Origin: Peronospora farinosa
Taxonomy: Eukaryota > Oomycota > Peronosporomycetes > Peronosporales > Peronosporaceae
Reading direction: 5' to 3'
NCBI GenBank assembly: GCA_947646735.1
Contig: CANTFK010000001.1
Location: 62,001 to 126,000, forward strand
DNA: 64,000 bases
Of the stretch, positions 19,216-31,398 are shown one piece after another. The first letter of the stretch is position 1. Every line of letters begins with the position of its first letter. The notes under the pieces were generated by a model. The model did not search any database, was not told the origin of the DNA, and was given only the letters and a program-made list of their open reading frames with translations. A program made the translations under genes and the position numbers.

Positions 19216-21594
19216 TTACCCATCACTTGAAGCGGAACGAAAAGGAGATACCGACTGGGTGGCATTCTCGCTTACAATGTGGATAAAGCTACTAGATTCA
19301 TGACCCTCAACAACTTGAAAATCCGAGATCTCTTCATTGAGACGCTTGCCTGCTACCAGGCTATCTACTACCCAGCGCGCTCGTACGACATGTATCCCCC
19401 TCTTCGTCGCCTTATCGTACTTCATACCAAAAGGTATCAGGCAGACCAAGTGAGTGTTTTGCGTGCTGAGTGTTGTCGTGACAGTTGCGCCAGCAATCCG
19501 AAGTAGTTCAACCACCACAAGCTGTTCAATGCCACGATATACGGAAGTCGAGACCACCACGTCTTGAAAACCTGGTAGAGGCACTGGGTTCGTGAACAAA
19601 GCCCGCGGGTAGTTGGCACTTACTCCAAATAGTTTGTGTGAAGAGAATGAAAGCTTTGTCCTGGCAGCTAACGAGCAGTTGACCCACAAATCCGACACAA
19701 ATTGCAACATCCTTTGCCGCGGCTTCCTGTTATGACGCATTCGCTTTTGAGGTCTATCAACAACCTCAGCGTTATCTTCATCGGTATTTCGTAGGTTGCG
19801 CTGGAATTGGTGAATACGTTCTTGCATCTTGAGTGCGTCCTGCTCGTTCATCACCACACCAGTACACACAACTACATGACTCAGAAACGAAAACTGTTCG
19901 GGATCTAAACGTGGGAAATCAATGGCAGCAATTGCAATGGCCTCGGCGCCACCTCTCTCTCCACGAATGTTCTTTAGCATTGGCTTGATCATGTGTTGGT
20001 CTTCAGGGTCTTGGCATAGCAGTAAGAACGAGTAACCCGCAAAGATACTCCTCCTCTTACCTTTTGAAGACAACTGCATCACTTTTGATGTTGTTAAGAT
20101 GCTCTTCCCGTCTTCGTTTTGTAGCATATCTTCAGCCAGTGCAAGTGGGTCTAAGCTCACTTTGTTTTTCACCTCAACATGACCTTGCTCGACAGCAACG
20201 GGAGGACTGCTACCACCAATAACAGAGACTACATGATCGCCGGTTTGATGGTCAGTCTCGAAAACATGCACATCGAACTCAACTGGATACAATGCCTCTG
20301 GTTGTAAGTCCATACACGTGACACAATCAAGCAGCCAACTAGCCGATACGAAGTGCACCTCTTTCACAGCAGAACTAGCAATCACGCGAGCGCGGATTGC
20401 ATCGAGAGTCTGTTTATCCGATAGAGACGCGCTCACAACCACGTGCGTCACTTGACGTACAACCACGTTATGGAAAATTGTCCCCATACCAGTCCGTATC
20501 AACCGCTGAAGTAGTGAATTCATCTGTGGTGCGAATCCCAGCAGGTACAAGACGCAACCGTCGAACAAATTCATCCATTCCTCATCGTCTTCCTTGTCAA
20601 TCACATCCAGATCTTTACAATCTTCATGATGTCTACGACGATATTTTCTCACATACTCGGGCAATGCTGCTACAAGTTCCTGAGCCTTCTTCCATTGATT
20701 CAGTGCAATATTGTTCGGCTGCAAGCTCGGCTGATCCATTTCCGATTGCAATGCAAATTCTTCCTCTTCTACCAAGATCTGTCTCTCTAGACACGCATAC
20801 AGCCACCCAAGATGCACCACTGGAATATGATTAGCCACTGCTGCTTCATATTTAGCCCCTTCTGGATGCTTCATGACCAAGAAACAGCAACAACAAGTAG
20901 CACTCGTGTCAGCTTGAAAGATCTCCACATTCACACCCATTTAGCAAGACTCTTCTTACCTGTGCAATAAGCACACTAGTGAACCCCAGTTCCAGTCGTC
21001 CATCATATTGAGCTCCATGACTTGTAGCTAATTGTTCCACCGTCTCCTTCTCTTCGACTGTAAGTCCGGATGTGCACAAACCCATTCCTTCGAGCAGCTT
21101 GAGACTAAAGTCCTGAACCTTTAGCAGCTTCTGAGCTCGAAAGCTCTCAAAGACCCAACAAGGTGAGACCACAATTAGCTCGTAAGCTACAGCAGTCTAC
21201 AGATAAATAAACATTTGAACAAGTATCGTCAAATGGATGGATGCTCCATGGCTGGACTCAATTGGTTTGACGTCATTTCACGAGCGTTTTCCTCCGTACG
21301 CGGTGTTTCAAAGAGCCTACAGCATTGGCAATGAGATGGGTAGTAGTTTCCACGTCCAGATCGTCTTGGAAATGACCACCACAAGCTACAATCATCTTCC
21401 GTACTTGTTCCTGGTAGAAAGGATGGTTATTGATTGCAACGCAAGACGAGATCGAAAGCGAGTTAGAGCGTGACAACTTCGTGCCTTTGAAAGAGAAGAC
21501 ACAGACAAAGAAGACTAGAAAACACCTTGACGTCTCGTTCCAACCCCGTCGAGCATAGCCACAGTCCCTTAAAAATCAGCTTTCGATCTCTCAT
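19216..21594 (-). CDS. multi-BRCT protein, TopBP1/Dpb11/Rad4-like, four exons
   Basis: Model: exon 1 21594-21526, exon 2 21476-21282, exon 3 21196-20960, exon 4 20868-19216 (introns 49, 85 and 91 nt; all junctions phase 0); 717 aa. The junctions rebuild BRCT repeats: BRCT1 (GLWLCSTGL...ACGGHF...THLIA...VVSPCWVF), BRCT2 (GMGLCTSGL...SVLIAQ joined to HPEGAKYEAA...HLGWLYAC), then BRCT3 (LYLLGF...HFVSASWLLDC), a weaker BRCT4 (SIFAGYSFLLL...SHVVVCTG) and a C-terminal BRCT5 (THLVCLI...VRARWVVDSL). Tandem N-terminal BRCTs with CxTG motifs are typical of the replication-initiation and checkpoint scaffold TopBP1. It would act in the nucleus, binding phosphorylated replication and checkpoint partners. 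The intron 2 donor (GTGAAA) is atypical. Confidence 0.75.
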
Positions 21595-21748
21595 AGTGGA
21601 CACTTGCTTCTCAATTTTATTCTCTCTCCTTATTAAGATCAACAAAGCAATGGCCAGGAACCATGCAGCCATGCAATGAATGACAATCGCTTCATTCGAA
21701 AACATCTTTGAACACTCTCCGATAGTGCAATGGGGACTTTGATCGGGT

Positions 21749-24166
21749 CTAGCGGTGACGCATTTCCTTGGCTGCAGTATCCATGACCATGGCTTGACGA
21801 CGGCCTTTACCACGACGCTCGCGGCCAAAAGAGAACGACAGCTCAGTGTCGCCAGTAGCTACAGCACTGCATAAAACGTCAAAGCAAAGCTCGATCTTGC
21901 GGAGCTGATGGAGAAGAAGAAAATGCTCACTGCCCTTAGGAATCAGTTCGTCGTAGTACGCATTGACTTCAATCTCAATTTCCTGTAGACACAATGACAC
22001 ATGACACGAGATGAATTGACAAGCTACGCATGGTCACTCAAAGCAGATTCATACGCACCTTCAATTGATTCTCGTAAAGCGGGAGCTGGTCCTTGTTCAT
22101 TGCTTTGCTGCTTATCGACGAACGTGGCTGGAACATGAAACGTGGGGCACGCAAAGGGTACTCTGGCGATATCTCAACGATAGCAGACACCTTTGTCGGA
22201 CCATTTTTAAAGCAAGCACGAAAGTATTGACAGCCTAACGTGGACAATTGGAAATGGGCGTACGGACGCATTGGTGGAGCAGCACTCTCTTTGAAAAACT
22301 GGAAAACATCTTGCGGTGGCACGGGAAATTCCTTCCACTCCTCGAGATGGGTCTTCACTTTTTGTGGGAACAAATGGCGCGCAAGCGGATGTACAAAGTG
22401 TGTGTCGTCGTCTACTGACTGATTTGAAGCATCAACGGATCGGGCCAGCAGGTCTAGGTGCTTCTTGAGCACCGCTGTAGCCACGAAACGCTTCACAAGT
22501 TGGTTCATGACATTACGTACTGACGGCTCTGGTCGACGATAAGTAGCATTAGTGTCCATTCGGGACGGATCTAGGCGCTTTACCGGGTTCAGACCGCAGA
22601 TCCACTGTGCCCAGTAGTACGGTCGGCATGTAGCATTCACAGGAAACTCTACTTCAACTCGCCCATCTTCGCTGTCATGTTGAAACGTGTAGTTCACAGC
22701 CAATTGAGGTACGGTCAGCCCATCGTCACCAGGGAATAGATTCATCAAGATATTTCGCTGGTGGTTGCCTTGATTGTAGCTTGCAGGGACAGTTTTCACA
22801 ACCTCGGCCGTGACAATCTTGGCCACTGGAAAGTATTGAAACATCACGGTAAAAGAGCCTGAGACGTTCTTTGTCGACTGTCCGCTCTTGTCGGCATCAA
22901 GAGGGACCTGGACGGAAGCTGTCAGCTGTAAAGCCTTTGCATGTGGTTTCCATAGATTTAAGGCGGACGCAGATGTAGCATCGACTAGTTCATCTGGGTC
23001 TTGATGAAAAGTCTTCGATCCCACTGTTTCGTCCTTAGTCTCTTCCTCTTCTAATGGTGATGCATGAGGACGCAATTCCAACAGCTTCTCCGCAGTATGC
23101 GTTGGTACTACAATCTCTCCACATTCCGGCGGCTCTTGAACTGCATCCGCTCCACGTTTCATTGACGGTGAACGAGAGGGTACACATGGTGTCGAAATCA
23201 CTCTAGTAATACTAGTAGATGGAGAGCGTGACGATGTTTTCAATCTCTTCACTCTAGTTGTCACTTGTTCCTGTCGATCAAGTGCCAATGGAAAGCTCCG
23301 TTTGCGAAATGCACCCACGTGCTTGGTACCCACTGAATCAACAACCTCGAGCATCAATTGCTTCCCTGCATCTCCACTAGCACTTTGATATGCTTCCAAT
23401 TCACAATAAAGTGCATATAATGGAGTCGCAAGTTCCATTGCAGCATGTTCATGTTTTTTTTGCTGAGCTGATTTTGGTTCGCCCATGTATTTTTGCAATC
23501 CCATTGTAGCAGCTTCAATTCCATTCAACTGATCTGGTAATGCATCCAAAAAAGCTTGTTTCATCTCAGTCGTCTCCTCCACTTTAGCAATTTTTACTCG
23601 TAGTTCTTTCAATTCCAGCTGCAGACTAACATAATACAATACATTTCAAAAACAGACCCATTAGTTTTTTTTGCATTAGTCACAAAGTTTTTACGTTTTA
23701 ACAAAATTTTAGCCTTTGTTTTTTGGTACCTTTTTCTTGCATGTAACTCGAAGGTAAGCTGATCCAAATGTTGCCGATGTACATCAAAGTCCACTTTTAT
23801 TGGGACAGCCCCATCCGTAAACTCAATTTTGTCCATTTCTTTGGTATTAAAACCTTGACAACGTTGAATTTCACGCAATAAATGATCCTTTTCATACAAT
23901 AAATTTTGTAATTGTAATTGATGCGTCTCGGCCACGTTCTTTTGTTCGTGCACCCGTGTCCGACGTGTCTCAGCCTCTAAAAACGTCTCACGTAACCCCG
24001 ATTTCATCGCACTTAAGAGAAAAAGCACACGCCACTGACGTTCTTTTTGACGCGTCTCATCCTTCAGATGAAGATCTCGTTGTTCGTATAATGCAGTGAC
24101 TTCATCTCGAAGTGCCTGACACGTCGCTTGAAGCTGTTTTAGCTTGATCCCTTCGGTCGCTACCAT
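21749..24166 (-). CDS. THOC5: THO complex subunit 5 (THOC5), three exons
   Basis: Model: exon 1 24166-23730, exon 2 23625-22059, exon 3 21982-21749 (introns 104 and 76 nt; phases match); 745 aa. THOC5 is part of the THO/TREX complex that couples transcription to mRNA export. Seen: an N-terminal coiled coil with LLYEKDHLLREIQRCQGF (a THOC5 signature of Leu-rich helix then Lys-Glu-Ile-x-x-Cys), a basic Ser-rich linker (about 250-320), and a C-terminal RWD-like part. The last exon opens EIEIEVNAYYDEL...LLHQLRKIELCFDV, matching the family's conserved C-terminus. Size fits human THOC5 (683 aa). It lies 154 bp upstream of the TopBP1-like gene on the same strand and is divergent from the next gene. 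Confidence 0.85.
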
Positions 24167-24340
24167 TCTTGTCGTGTTAGCTCACAATTATAATAATAGA
24201 TTTTTGATTTCGTATCATTTTTGTTTTTTAATTATAGTACACAATAATTTTTAAAAGCAATACCTTGAAGAATTAATAGTTTACAATAAAGAGGTACGCG
24301 TGTAACTTGGTTACGCATTGACTGGCCTCCATCGCTCGTC
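24167..24340. promoter_or_regulatory. short shared promoter between THOC5 and the downstream divergent gene
   Basis: Only 174 bp separate the two start codons. The stretch is strongly AT-rich on the THOC5 side. A bidirectional promoter is inferred from spacing alone; no specific element was identified. Confidence 0.4.
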
Positions 24341-24957
24341 ATGCTTCGTGCTGCTTTTCACTCGCGTGTCGTCTTCATTCGTCCACAGACAACACGTGCC
24401 TATGCAAAGAAAGCGCCTTCATCGCAATCAGTATTGCGTCCAATACATTTTGAACACGATGAAGATGTACGTAGGAAGAAAAAAACCAAGGAATTGCAAA
24501 AACAATTATTTTATTCTTCCAAGAGCTCTTTTAACTTGATGGTATTATTATTATTATTTTCTTAATTGTTTAGGACACTATTGACCGACCATTTCGTATT
24601 GTGGGAGTACGTGATGTAGAAGTGTTGGATTGGGAGTATCCAACACGTGCGGAATCGGATCAAAAGAATAAAAATCGTGTACTACGGAATCGTTTTGAAC
24701 ATCCAAACTTTATCAGTCTTTGGGTCGACAAATTGAGTGAAGTGGAGGGATATCTCAAGCAGGAAAAAGTACCGTATTCAAGTGAAGGGATTGTCAAAGG
24801 TCCAGAAGGTCATGATGTACTGGTGATTCCTCCTAGTGACGACAAGAGCATGGAGTTTTTTAACTTGTGTGACAATCCGACAATGGTTGAGCTCGTACAA
24901 GCTACTCCTGAGATTATCAAGGAGTTTAAAGAAGACAATGAAGTGGACAATGAATAG
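24341..24957 (+). CDS. small probable mitochondrial protein, two exons
   Basis: The N-terminus MLRAAFHSRVVFIRPQTTRAYAKK is rich in Arg/Ser/Ala without acidic residues, as in mitochondrial presequences. The second exon begins at 24574 (GACACTATTGACCG) and runs to 24957. Two donor sites keep frame: GTACGT at 24467 (107-nt intron, 169 aa, preferred because a branch-like TTTAAC lies before the acceptor) or GTATTA at 24542 (32-nt intron, 194 aa). The body has conserved-looking phrases (FEHPNFISLWVDKL, DVLVIPPSDDKSMEFF) but I do not recognise the family. Confidence 0.65.
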
Positions 24958-25239
24958 GCAGAGGAAGCATGAGAGCCTAGATGAAGGAAATATGGTACGC
25001 AGGTGAGCCAGAGCTGTGCAGAGATACGCTACAATGTACGAGCGTACATGGTTTTGAGATCATTGTTAAAGCTTGAATGAATAGCACGTGTACGACTGAC
25101 TGCTGGGCTTTGATACATAGTATATTGTTCGTTCGCTTTGATCAAAAACTTATGCTAATACTCGTCCGTCGAACCTCGTCTCTCTTCCCAACGAAAAACC
25201 AGCACACATTGTGTTTAGAAAATCTTCCACTGGATGCAG

Positions 25240-27150
25240 TTACTTCAACCACGGGTGTTTCAATGCATCAGCAGCAGTAATACGCTCCTCTGGTTTTCGC
25301 ACAAGTAACGACTCGATAAAATGCTTCAAGTCTTCGGATGCACCACTCCACGCCTCATCCGAGAAAAATACTTTCTTCACACCCTCAGCCGTTGGTAAAA
25401 ATACTGGCGCACATCCACTCATCAGCACATATGTCACCACGCCTACACTCCAGAGATCAGCCTCCGTGCCATATCCCTTGCCGCTCATTACTTCAGGCGC
25501 AATGTAGTCGCGTGTTCCACACTTGGTGTGTGCTCTAGCCATGCGATTGCGTACCATGTCGATTGAAGACGACAAGCCAGAGACATTCGTAGCAGGTGCA
25601 TCGTGGAGGTTTGCCACCTCAGACAGACTTTCATGAGGTGTTAGAACGTTGTCGTGGCCATGACCATCGAGTTTGCGCGCAATACCAAAGTCCGAGAGTT
25701 TGATATCGCTCACGTCTTGACTGTTGGGAGGTAGCAGGATATTTTCCGGCTTAATGTCGCGATGCACAATGCATTCATTGTGCAAGTGTGCGACTGTACG
25801 CACGAGCTTACGAATAAGTGGGCGCGTTGTGGACTCGGGTAGTGGTCCGTTCCGATCGATAAACTCGAAAAGCTCCTGACCGCACATCTCCATGACCAAA
25901 AACACACACTCGTTGTTCTCAAAAAGCTTCAGAAGGCGCACGACACCATCGTGACGCAGTCCATACATAATCTCCAGCTCTCGCTTGAGAAATCGTATCT
26001 CGATCATCTGCCTCTTGTCAATAATCTTCACTGCAAAGTGCTCGCCCGTCGACTTGTTCGTACACCGCTTAACCACTGAGTATTTCCCAGATCCTAGCAC
26101 GGCACCCACGTTATACTTGTCATGAAAATCTCGTGCAACGGGTACACTATCTAGCAACTTTTCAATCGAAAAGAGCTGCGTCGGCGTCCGTGTGTTCATA
26201 CTCGGGTCCAGATCGTTTGAAAGCGAGAGCGACATCCGTCCCGATGGCGGCGTCACCTTTTCCTTGATAGGCTGCAAAAAAATAGGCGGATTGGACAGCG
26301 CATCGCTGTCAAACATGAGTAACGGACGTGTATTTTTCGTTGTCGTGTGCTCCTCCACCTTCATCATCGAAGGTCGCTGCACTTCTGACTCCACTGTAGC
26401 TCGTACAAACGGGTTCTGTGATCCTCTCATCAAGAATGGGTCACTAAAGTCATCTCCAGATGTCGGGACAGCAGGTGAATGCATGTCCATGGACGAAAAG
26501 TCCATCGAAAGGTGCTCCAGAGCCGCATTCTTTCTTTTAACAGCCGGTCCACGTAGTACACGTTGAACAAGTGCAGGATTCTGGTGTACAATGAACTGTT
26601 CCATGGCATCCACAACTTGTTCATCACCTACAATGAGCAAGTCTTCAATCAGTTCCTTCTCACGAGGAGATACATCCATCTTGGCCAGATCTGACGCGTA
26701 ACGATGTACTCTCTCGACATTGTTCGTGACTGATTTGGCTCTTCCTTTGCGTTTGCTTCCCATGGGGGAGCTAGAAGGACTTTCGTTAACAATAGCGCGA
26801 GATGTCAACACAGGAGTAAGACATCCTTGTGCTACAAGTGTCGAGAGCTCTTCACAGGGTTTATAGACTAAAACTTGTCCATTTTGCAAGTCCGTAAGAC
26901 TTGTCACAAGTATCTCATGATCTTCTTGACGTGTCCATAGTCTTGAATTGGCTGCAAAGGCAGTAAATGACTTGCCAAATGCAAGTTTATGAAACTGAAC
27001 AATAAGTTCCTTGACTGATAAGAATGTTGATGTCAAATCAATTGCAACAGTACCCGATCGATCTTTCATACGAACGTAAACCGTCTTAATAATCGGATGT
27101 AATTGAATTGATAGCGACGACGTCATGGGGATCATACCCACGTCTGGCAT
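25240..27150 (-). CDS. Ser/Thr protein kinase with doublecortin-like N-terminus
   Basis: The frame is open from 27390 but the first 80 codons look like translated leader; MPDVGMIPM at 27150 is the likely start (636 aa). An N-terminal ubiquitin-fold region (KTVYVRMKD...RLWTRQED...LTDLQNGQVLVY) resembles a doublecortin/DCX domain: VYVR strand, then LWT-x-[DE], then L-x-x-L-x-[DN]-G. The kinase domain (about the last 290 residues) has GSGKYSVVKR, AVKIID, the HRDIKPEN catalytic loop, SDFGIA and GTRDYIAPE, all intact, so it is active in principle. An insertion of about 55 residues sits between DFG and APE. The CAMK-like style (HPWLK end) plus DCX suggests a DCLK-type kinase linked to microtubules; the DCX call is tentative. 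Confidence 0.8.
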   Translation of the reverse strand: MPDVGMIPMTSSLSIQLHPIIKTVYVRMKDRSGTVAIDLTSTFLSVKELIVQFHKLAFGKSFTAFAANSRLWTRQEDHEILVTSLTDLQNGQVLVYKPCEELSTLVAQGCLTPVLTSRAIVNESPSSSPMGSKRKGRAKSVTNNVERVHRYASDLAKMDVSPREKELIEDLLIVGDEQVVDAMEQFIVHQNPALVQRVLRGPAVKRKNAALEHLSMDFSSMDMHSPAVPTSGDDFSDPFLMRGSQNPFVRATVESEVQRPSMMKVEEHTTTKNTRPLLMFDSDALSNPPIFLQPIKEKVTPPSGRMSLSLSNDLDPSMNTRTPTQLFSIEKLLDSVPVARDFHDKYNVGAVLGSGKYSVVKRCTNKSTGEHFAVKIIDKRQMIEIRFLKRELEIMYGLRHDGVVRLLKLFENNECVFLVMEMCGQELFEFIDRNGPLPESTTRPLIRKLVRTVAHLHNECIVHRDIKPENILLPPNSQDVSDIKLSDFGIARKLDGHGHDNVLTPHESLSEVANLHDAPATNVSGLSSSIDMVRNRMARAHTKCGTRDYIAPEVMSGKGYGTEADLWSVGVVTYVLMSGCAPVFLPTAEGVKKVFFSDEAWSGASEDLKHFIESLLVRKPEERITAADALKHPWLK

Positions 27151-28890
27151 GAGAAAGAAAGAAAAAAGAGTGAGACTTGGAATGGGAAGAACGATTCTCC
27201 AACACGAAACTGTTAACTGACGACGACGTATTTTAAATGGTAGTACGGTACTACTTTGTGTTGTTCGTACGTGCGAGAGAAAAAGCGATACATGTGACTG
27301 GAGTGTACTAGGGTTTCGGATCGTCTCACCAGCCGGAGTGCATAGACAGTCCCTCCCTCCTCTAAGAGGGAGGTCCTTGAAGTACCACAAAAGGATGTGA
27401 GTGGTAGTTATACTAGACCATGAGCCATTTGATCACTATCGACATGTTCCGTAGAGCTCAACAATACAAACATGTATCTGCATTGTTCTATACATGCGTT
27501 TTTCATTTCATGGTGGAAAAGACGACGCCAACGAATGTGTCGCATCAGCTCCAGAAGACCTTCGTAAATTTTAGTGTCATTGTTGCCATGCTTTCCAAGG
27601 AAAAGCAACAGCTGGTACCTCACGAACAAACAGCAAGAATAAAGTGTGATCGCGACGTGGCAATAACTTGCTTTAGCGCCGGCTACTAGTAGGAAAGAGG
27701 CTTAGTTTAATCAAGTTTGGTGCATGTAAAATCAGTACTTTGCAGGCACGCAAAGCTTTAGTACGCTATTTAACAGGTGCGATCTATCGCAGAAACAGCT
27801 GCACGAGAAAATAACTTGATGGTATTGGTGCATGTTCCTTGTCGTGCTGCTGGATGGGCGACCCTATGGGATTGTTCCACCGTAGAGACGTCATTCGATT
27901 CGGTGCGGAAGCATGTCGGAGTCCTCAGTACTGGCTCAATTTTTCCAGGCATAAGAAGGTCACGAATCTCACTGGCAGAGCTCGTCGTTGCATTGCGTTT
28001 GGAAGAAGTACCGGGCGATCAAGCAACGACAGTCCGTATCTAAACGTACTGTACATCTTCTTACAAAGCAAATGAGGTCAGCGAGCTGATACATGTCGTG
28101 CGGCCTCGAAGTAGCTACAAGCTGAACGTTTCTAAGGTAACATAGCATAAAAAAGTTTGGATGGAGGTTTAAGGAAGAAGGTAAAGGTGCACGACAGCAA
28201 TAACGGCTGCATAAACAACTGTTTCTCGAAGCGGCTCTAAAGACGTAAGCTTATCTGCGAAAAATGGCTAGCAGCAGCCTAGCTCAACGTCGCACAAATG
28301 GAATCGTGCTAACAGTTAGTAATTTGACCAAGGTACTTCTATTAAGCAAGTATTGACTAGGTCAAGAAACATATCACAAACAATTTTGATGTAGAACAGT
28401 GTATGTGGGTTGTAATTGGCTCCTTGCAACACGATAGTAGTTTGCGAAGGGTTCCTATCATGAACAACCGCTTGTTATGTGCAGCCAATAGCAGTATGGT
28501 TGGCCATCGAGAAAGACACAACAACTGTGGCAGATTTGGCTGCACGCGATAAAAGGGAAAAGATCGACAACATAAATAGTGTTTACAAACACAAAGGAAG
28601 TACAAACTAGAAAGAATCAGGCCAGCAAACTGGACTTCGGTATGCTCTCAATCATTAGATATCAGCCCCTCAGGATAAACATCACTTCCTTTCCATATTT
28701 TCTGCTTTACACTTCATTAGGCTCTCCTGGTACGATCAAATATAGAAATGAGAGTCGTCTTCTTCCTTCTGTCTCGCACCAACCAACCGTTGTTTTCCTC
28801 TCTAAGCGCATACCTCTCCTTTCCAAACAAATACCGACTTGTCCCCTTTGCATACAAATCGCTTTTGTGATACGGTCACTAGGAAGTCTT
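27151..28890. other. intergenic region of 1.7 kb
   Basis: Holds the leader of the kinase gene, a short hairpin (CCTCCCTC/GAGGGAGG near 27351-27372), and several short frames without family features (for example around 27420-27690 and 27777-28075). No gene can be supported. Confidence 0.45.
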
Positions 28891-29965
28891 ATGCCACGAA
28901 TGACAGCGTTATCATTATGGGAAGCTCATGGATCAACATCCTTTATGCTTGCCACTGGTTGCGACACAATTGATACATTATTAAACGGAGGTTTTCGCTC
29001 TGGTTTATTAACAGAAATCTGTGGTGAAGCTTCAGCTGGAAAGACGCAAATGTGTTTGCAAATGCTATTGCAATGCTGTCTCCCACAATCTCTTGGTGGA
29101 CTAGAAGGCACGGCCTGTTATATCAGTACAGAAGGTGTAGGATCCGTCAAACGACTGCATGATCTTGCTCATACTTATGCACAACGATACAAGACTGTAT
29201 CAAGTGTCGGTCTTAAACGTAAACGTGGTGACTCAATGCTAAAGTTGACAAGCGGTGACTTTCTCGATAGTATCTTTATCGAGCAGCTCTATACTGTTGA
29301 TGACTTTTTGAGTCTATTGGTCTCTGCATTGCACGAATGAATCATAAAGAGCTTATGACGCATTCAATTGCTTACTTTTGTAATTGGGGTCATGATGTGC
29401 ATAGCAAACAAGACTGCCAACTCTACTGGCGGAACAGAATACCAAGCTCGTAGTACTCGACTCGGTCGCAGCAATCTTTCGTCTCGAGTCCACATCTTCT
29501 GTCAAGGTTCTTTCCAGTCTTCATTTTTTCTTTCTCTTCATTTATTGTGGAAGCTCATTGCTCCTGGTCTTAATAGGACGCAGCGGGGCGCTCGCGCACC
29601 ATGTTTCACATGGCTAACTGCATGCGAATCCTGAGCGACGAGTACGGCGTCGTGTTCATAGTGACCAATCAAGTTACGGGTGACTTTGATCCTCGCTCGG
29701 CAGCAACCGGGAACGGCCAACGTCCGGCATTAGGTCTCTCATGGTCGCACTGCATCAACCAGCGGTACGTTCCTACCCTTTAAGAGGTCATTTCACTCAG
29801 CTTGTCCGACTCAATTTTTCGTCGTCTTCTTTCAGTCTTGTGATCACAAGAAACACCGACTCAAGTCAGCGTCAACTCAAAGTAACTTTTTCACCGCATC
29901 TTCCAGCAAAAACCTGCAGCTTCCAAATCACGAGTGACGGTGTTCGACCGGTTAACGGAGACTGA
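28891..29965 (+). CDS. XRCC3: RAD51 paralogue, XRCC3/Rad57-like, at least four exons
   Basis: Homologous-recombination ATPase. Exon 1 from ATG 28891 (earlier in-frame codons from 28579 look non-coding) holds the LATGCDTIDTLLNGGF lead and Walker A GEASAGKTQ. Exon 2 29447-29506 holds Walker B LVVLDSVAAIFR. Exon 3 29577-29764 has VTNQVTGDF and GNGQRPALGLSWSHCINQR. Exon 4 29836-29965 has LVITRNT and FSPHLPAKTCSFQIT. These are the ordered landmarks of XRCC3; junctions 2-3 and 3-4 keep phase with GT/AG. Problem: exon 1 reaches TGA at 29338 with only a poor donor (GTCTCT at 29316), and about 10 expected residues before Walker B are found in the +1 frame. So there is either an unusual splice or a disabling frameshift. 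Confidence 0.78.
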
Positions 29966-30374
29966 GTCAAGACTACCAGATGTTCCAGTGGTATGAGACC
30001 CCTACCATGAAGTCGGACAAATTACTTGAAAAGGTACGATTGACATGATCACAACATTGTATTGATTTGGTCTCACTAGGCCTCTCATCTGCTTTTGAAT
30101 ATTTTTCCGTTATTCGTACGAAGTCCTTCACAAAGCCATCAATGGCGATGTGCTACTAGGTCGAGTAGGCACACAATCTTTTTTATCTCCAAAACATTCA
30201 ACTTGCATCGCAGAGTAGACTCCATAGCATGGTCACGACCAAGCAAATGCATAACATGATTTTGTCTCGACCCAACAGTTGCGAATTCCGCAGTGGCATG
30301 TCCGTTCAGGTTCACCATTGTAGATATGTGCCATACCTTGTTGCAAAATGTTTGTAGCTAACATGTAGCGTTTC
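29966..30374. other. intergenic stretch after the XRCC3-like gene
   Basis: About 400 bp without a supported gene. Confidence 0.4.
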
Positions 30375-31398
30375 GTGTCATTAGGAGCTCAAACACTTGA
30401 CGGCACAGCGTCAGCATTTCGAGTTCTATGCTCGCAATCCTCCACGGGCTGTGGACTCGACTTCTCGCTCATCGTCGCTGTCTACGTCACCACAAGGCTA
30501 CATGGATCCTTTCAGTCAACGTGGACTTGCGACCGACAAGATGTTTATCACGTGTGGTGGACAGGAAGTTATCTTTATGGAAGGCGTTGTCAATGCTCCC
30601 AAAGAGGTTTCTAATTGACAATTTGTCAGGGACGGACGAAGTTGTAACAAGAGAAGAAAGACCTATGTAGACTACAGAATGCTTGTTCATCAAGCCTTAT
30701 CAAACAAGCAAACACTTTGTTAATTATGTTGCTATAGAAAGTAGTGCGTGTACGAATGGATAGTAACGTACGTTGTCATTGACAAAGTAAACAGTTGCAG
30801 TCCTACTACTATACATGCTTTATCGCACTTCCATTCACTGATTGATGTCTAATCACCAGCTCACTTGATGCCACAATAGCATAAATGGGTATTTGACAGC
30901 GATCCGCCGCTGGTCAAGGGGAAATCCCAGGAATTCACCCAACTAGTGAAGTGCAAGCTCATCCGACATGGAGTCATCTTTTTTCCCAACCCACAGATCC
31001 ACCACTATCCATGGTCTGCACCGCCTACGGATCCCAATCATCGACTATTTACTTTCCTGAAACAGCAAGCTTTTCAGGCGACAAAGTGCTGTCTCGTAGC
31101 ACCGCTGGAGCAGGTCATCGATCGGCTAGCCACCAAGAGCCAGGCCCGGCTCATCAGTCATTGCAAGAGCACACCTCAACAACCTACCTACTTACTGGAC
31201 TGGCTCAAGCACTGCGCAAACTGTAACGTACCACGTATCTCGCCGCAAGTCACAGCAAAGCTCTTAGCCCGGTATTCAAAAGACATAGATCAAGTCGCCA
31301 CAGCCTGGAGGACCATTTTGGGAAGTCGCAGTGACCGTCATCATTACAATGTTCTGGCAACTTTGCGTGGACAGCGTTTTTCACAGTGCGAATAGCCC
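30375..31398 (+). CDS. unrecognised coding region, probably multi-exon or decaying
   Basis: Two coding-like blocks: about 30387-30620 (ELKHLTAQRQHFEFY...FITCGGQEVIFMEGV, preceded by an acceptor-like TTAG) and about 30930-31398 (EFTQLVKCKLIRHGV...YLLDWLKHCANCNVP...LLARYSKDIDQVATAW). Codon use and amphipathic segments look real, but the blocks are separated by 300 bp with stops and I found no diagnostic motif. It could be the 3' part of an unknown nuclear gene or a pseudogene. Confidence 0.35.

Noticed and set aside
27351..27372. GC-rich hairpin as a transcription terminator
   Set aside because: It lies in the leader region upstream of the kinase start and eukaryotic genes do not use such terminators.
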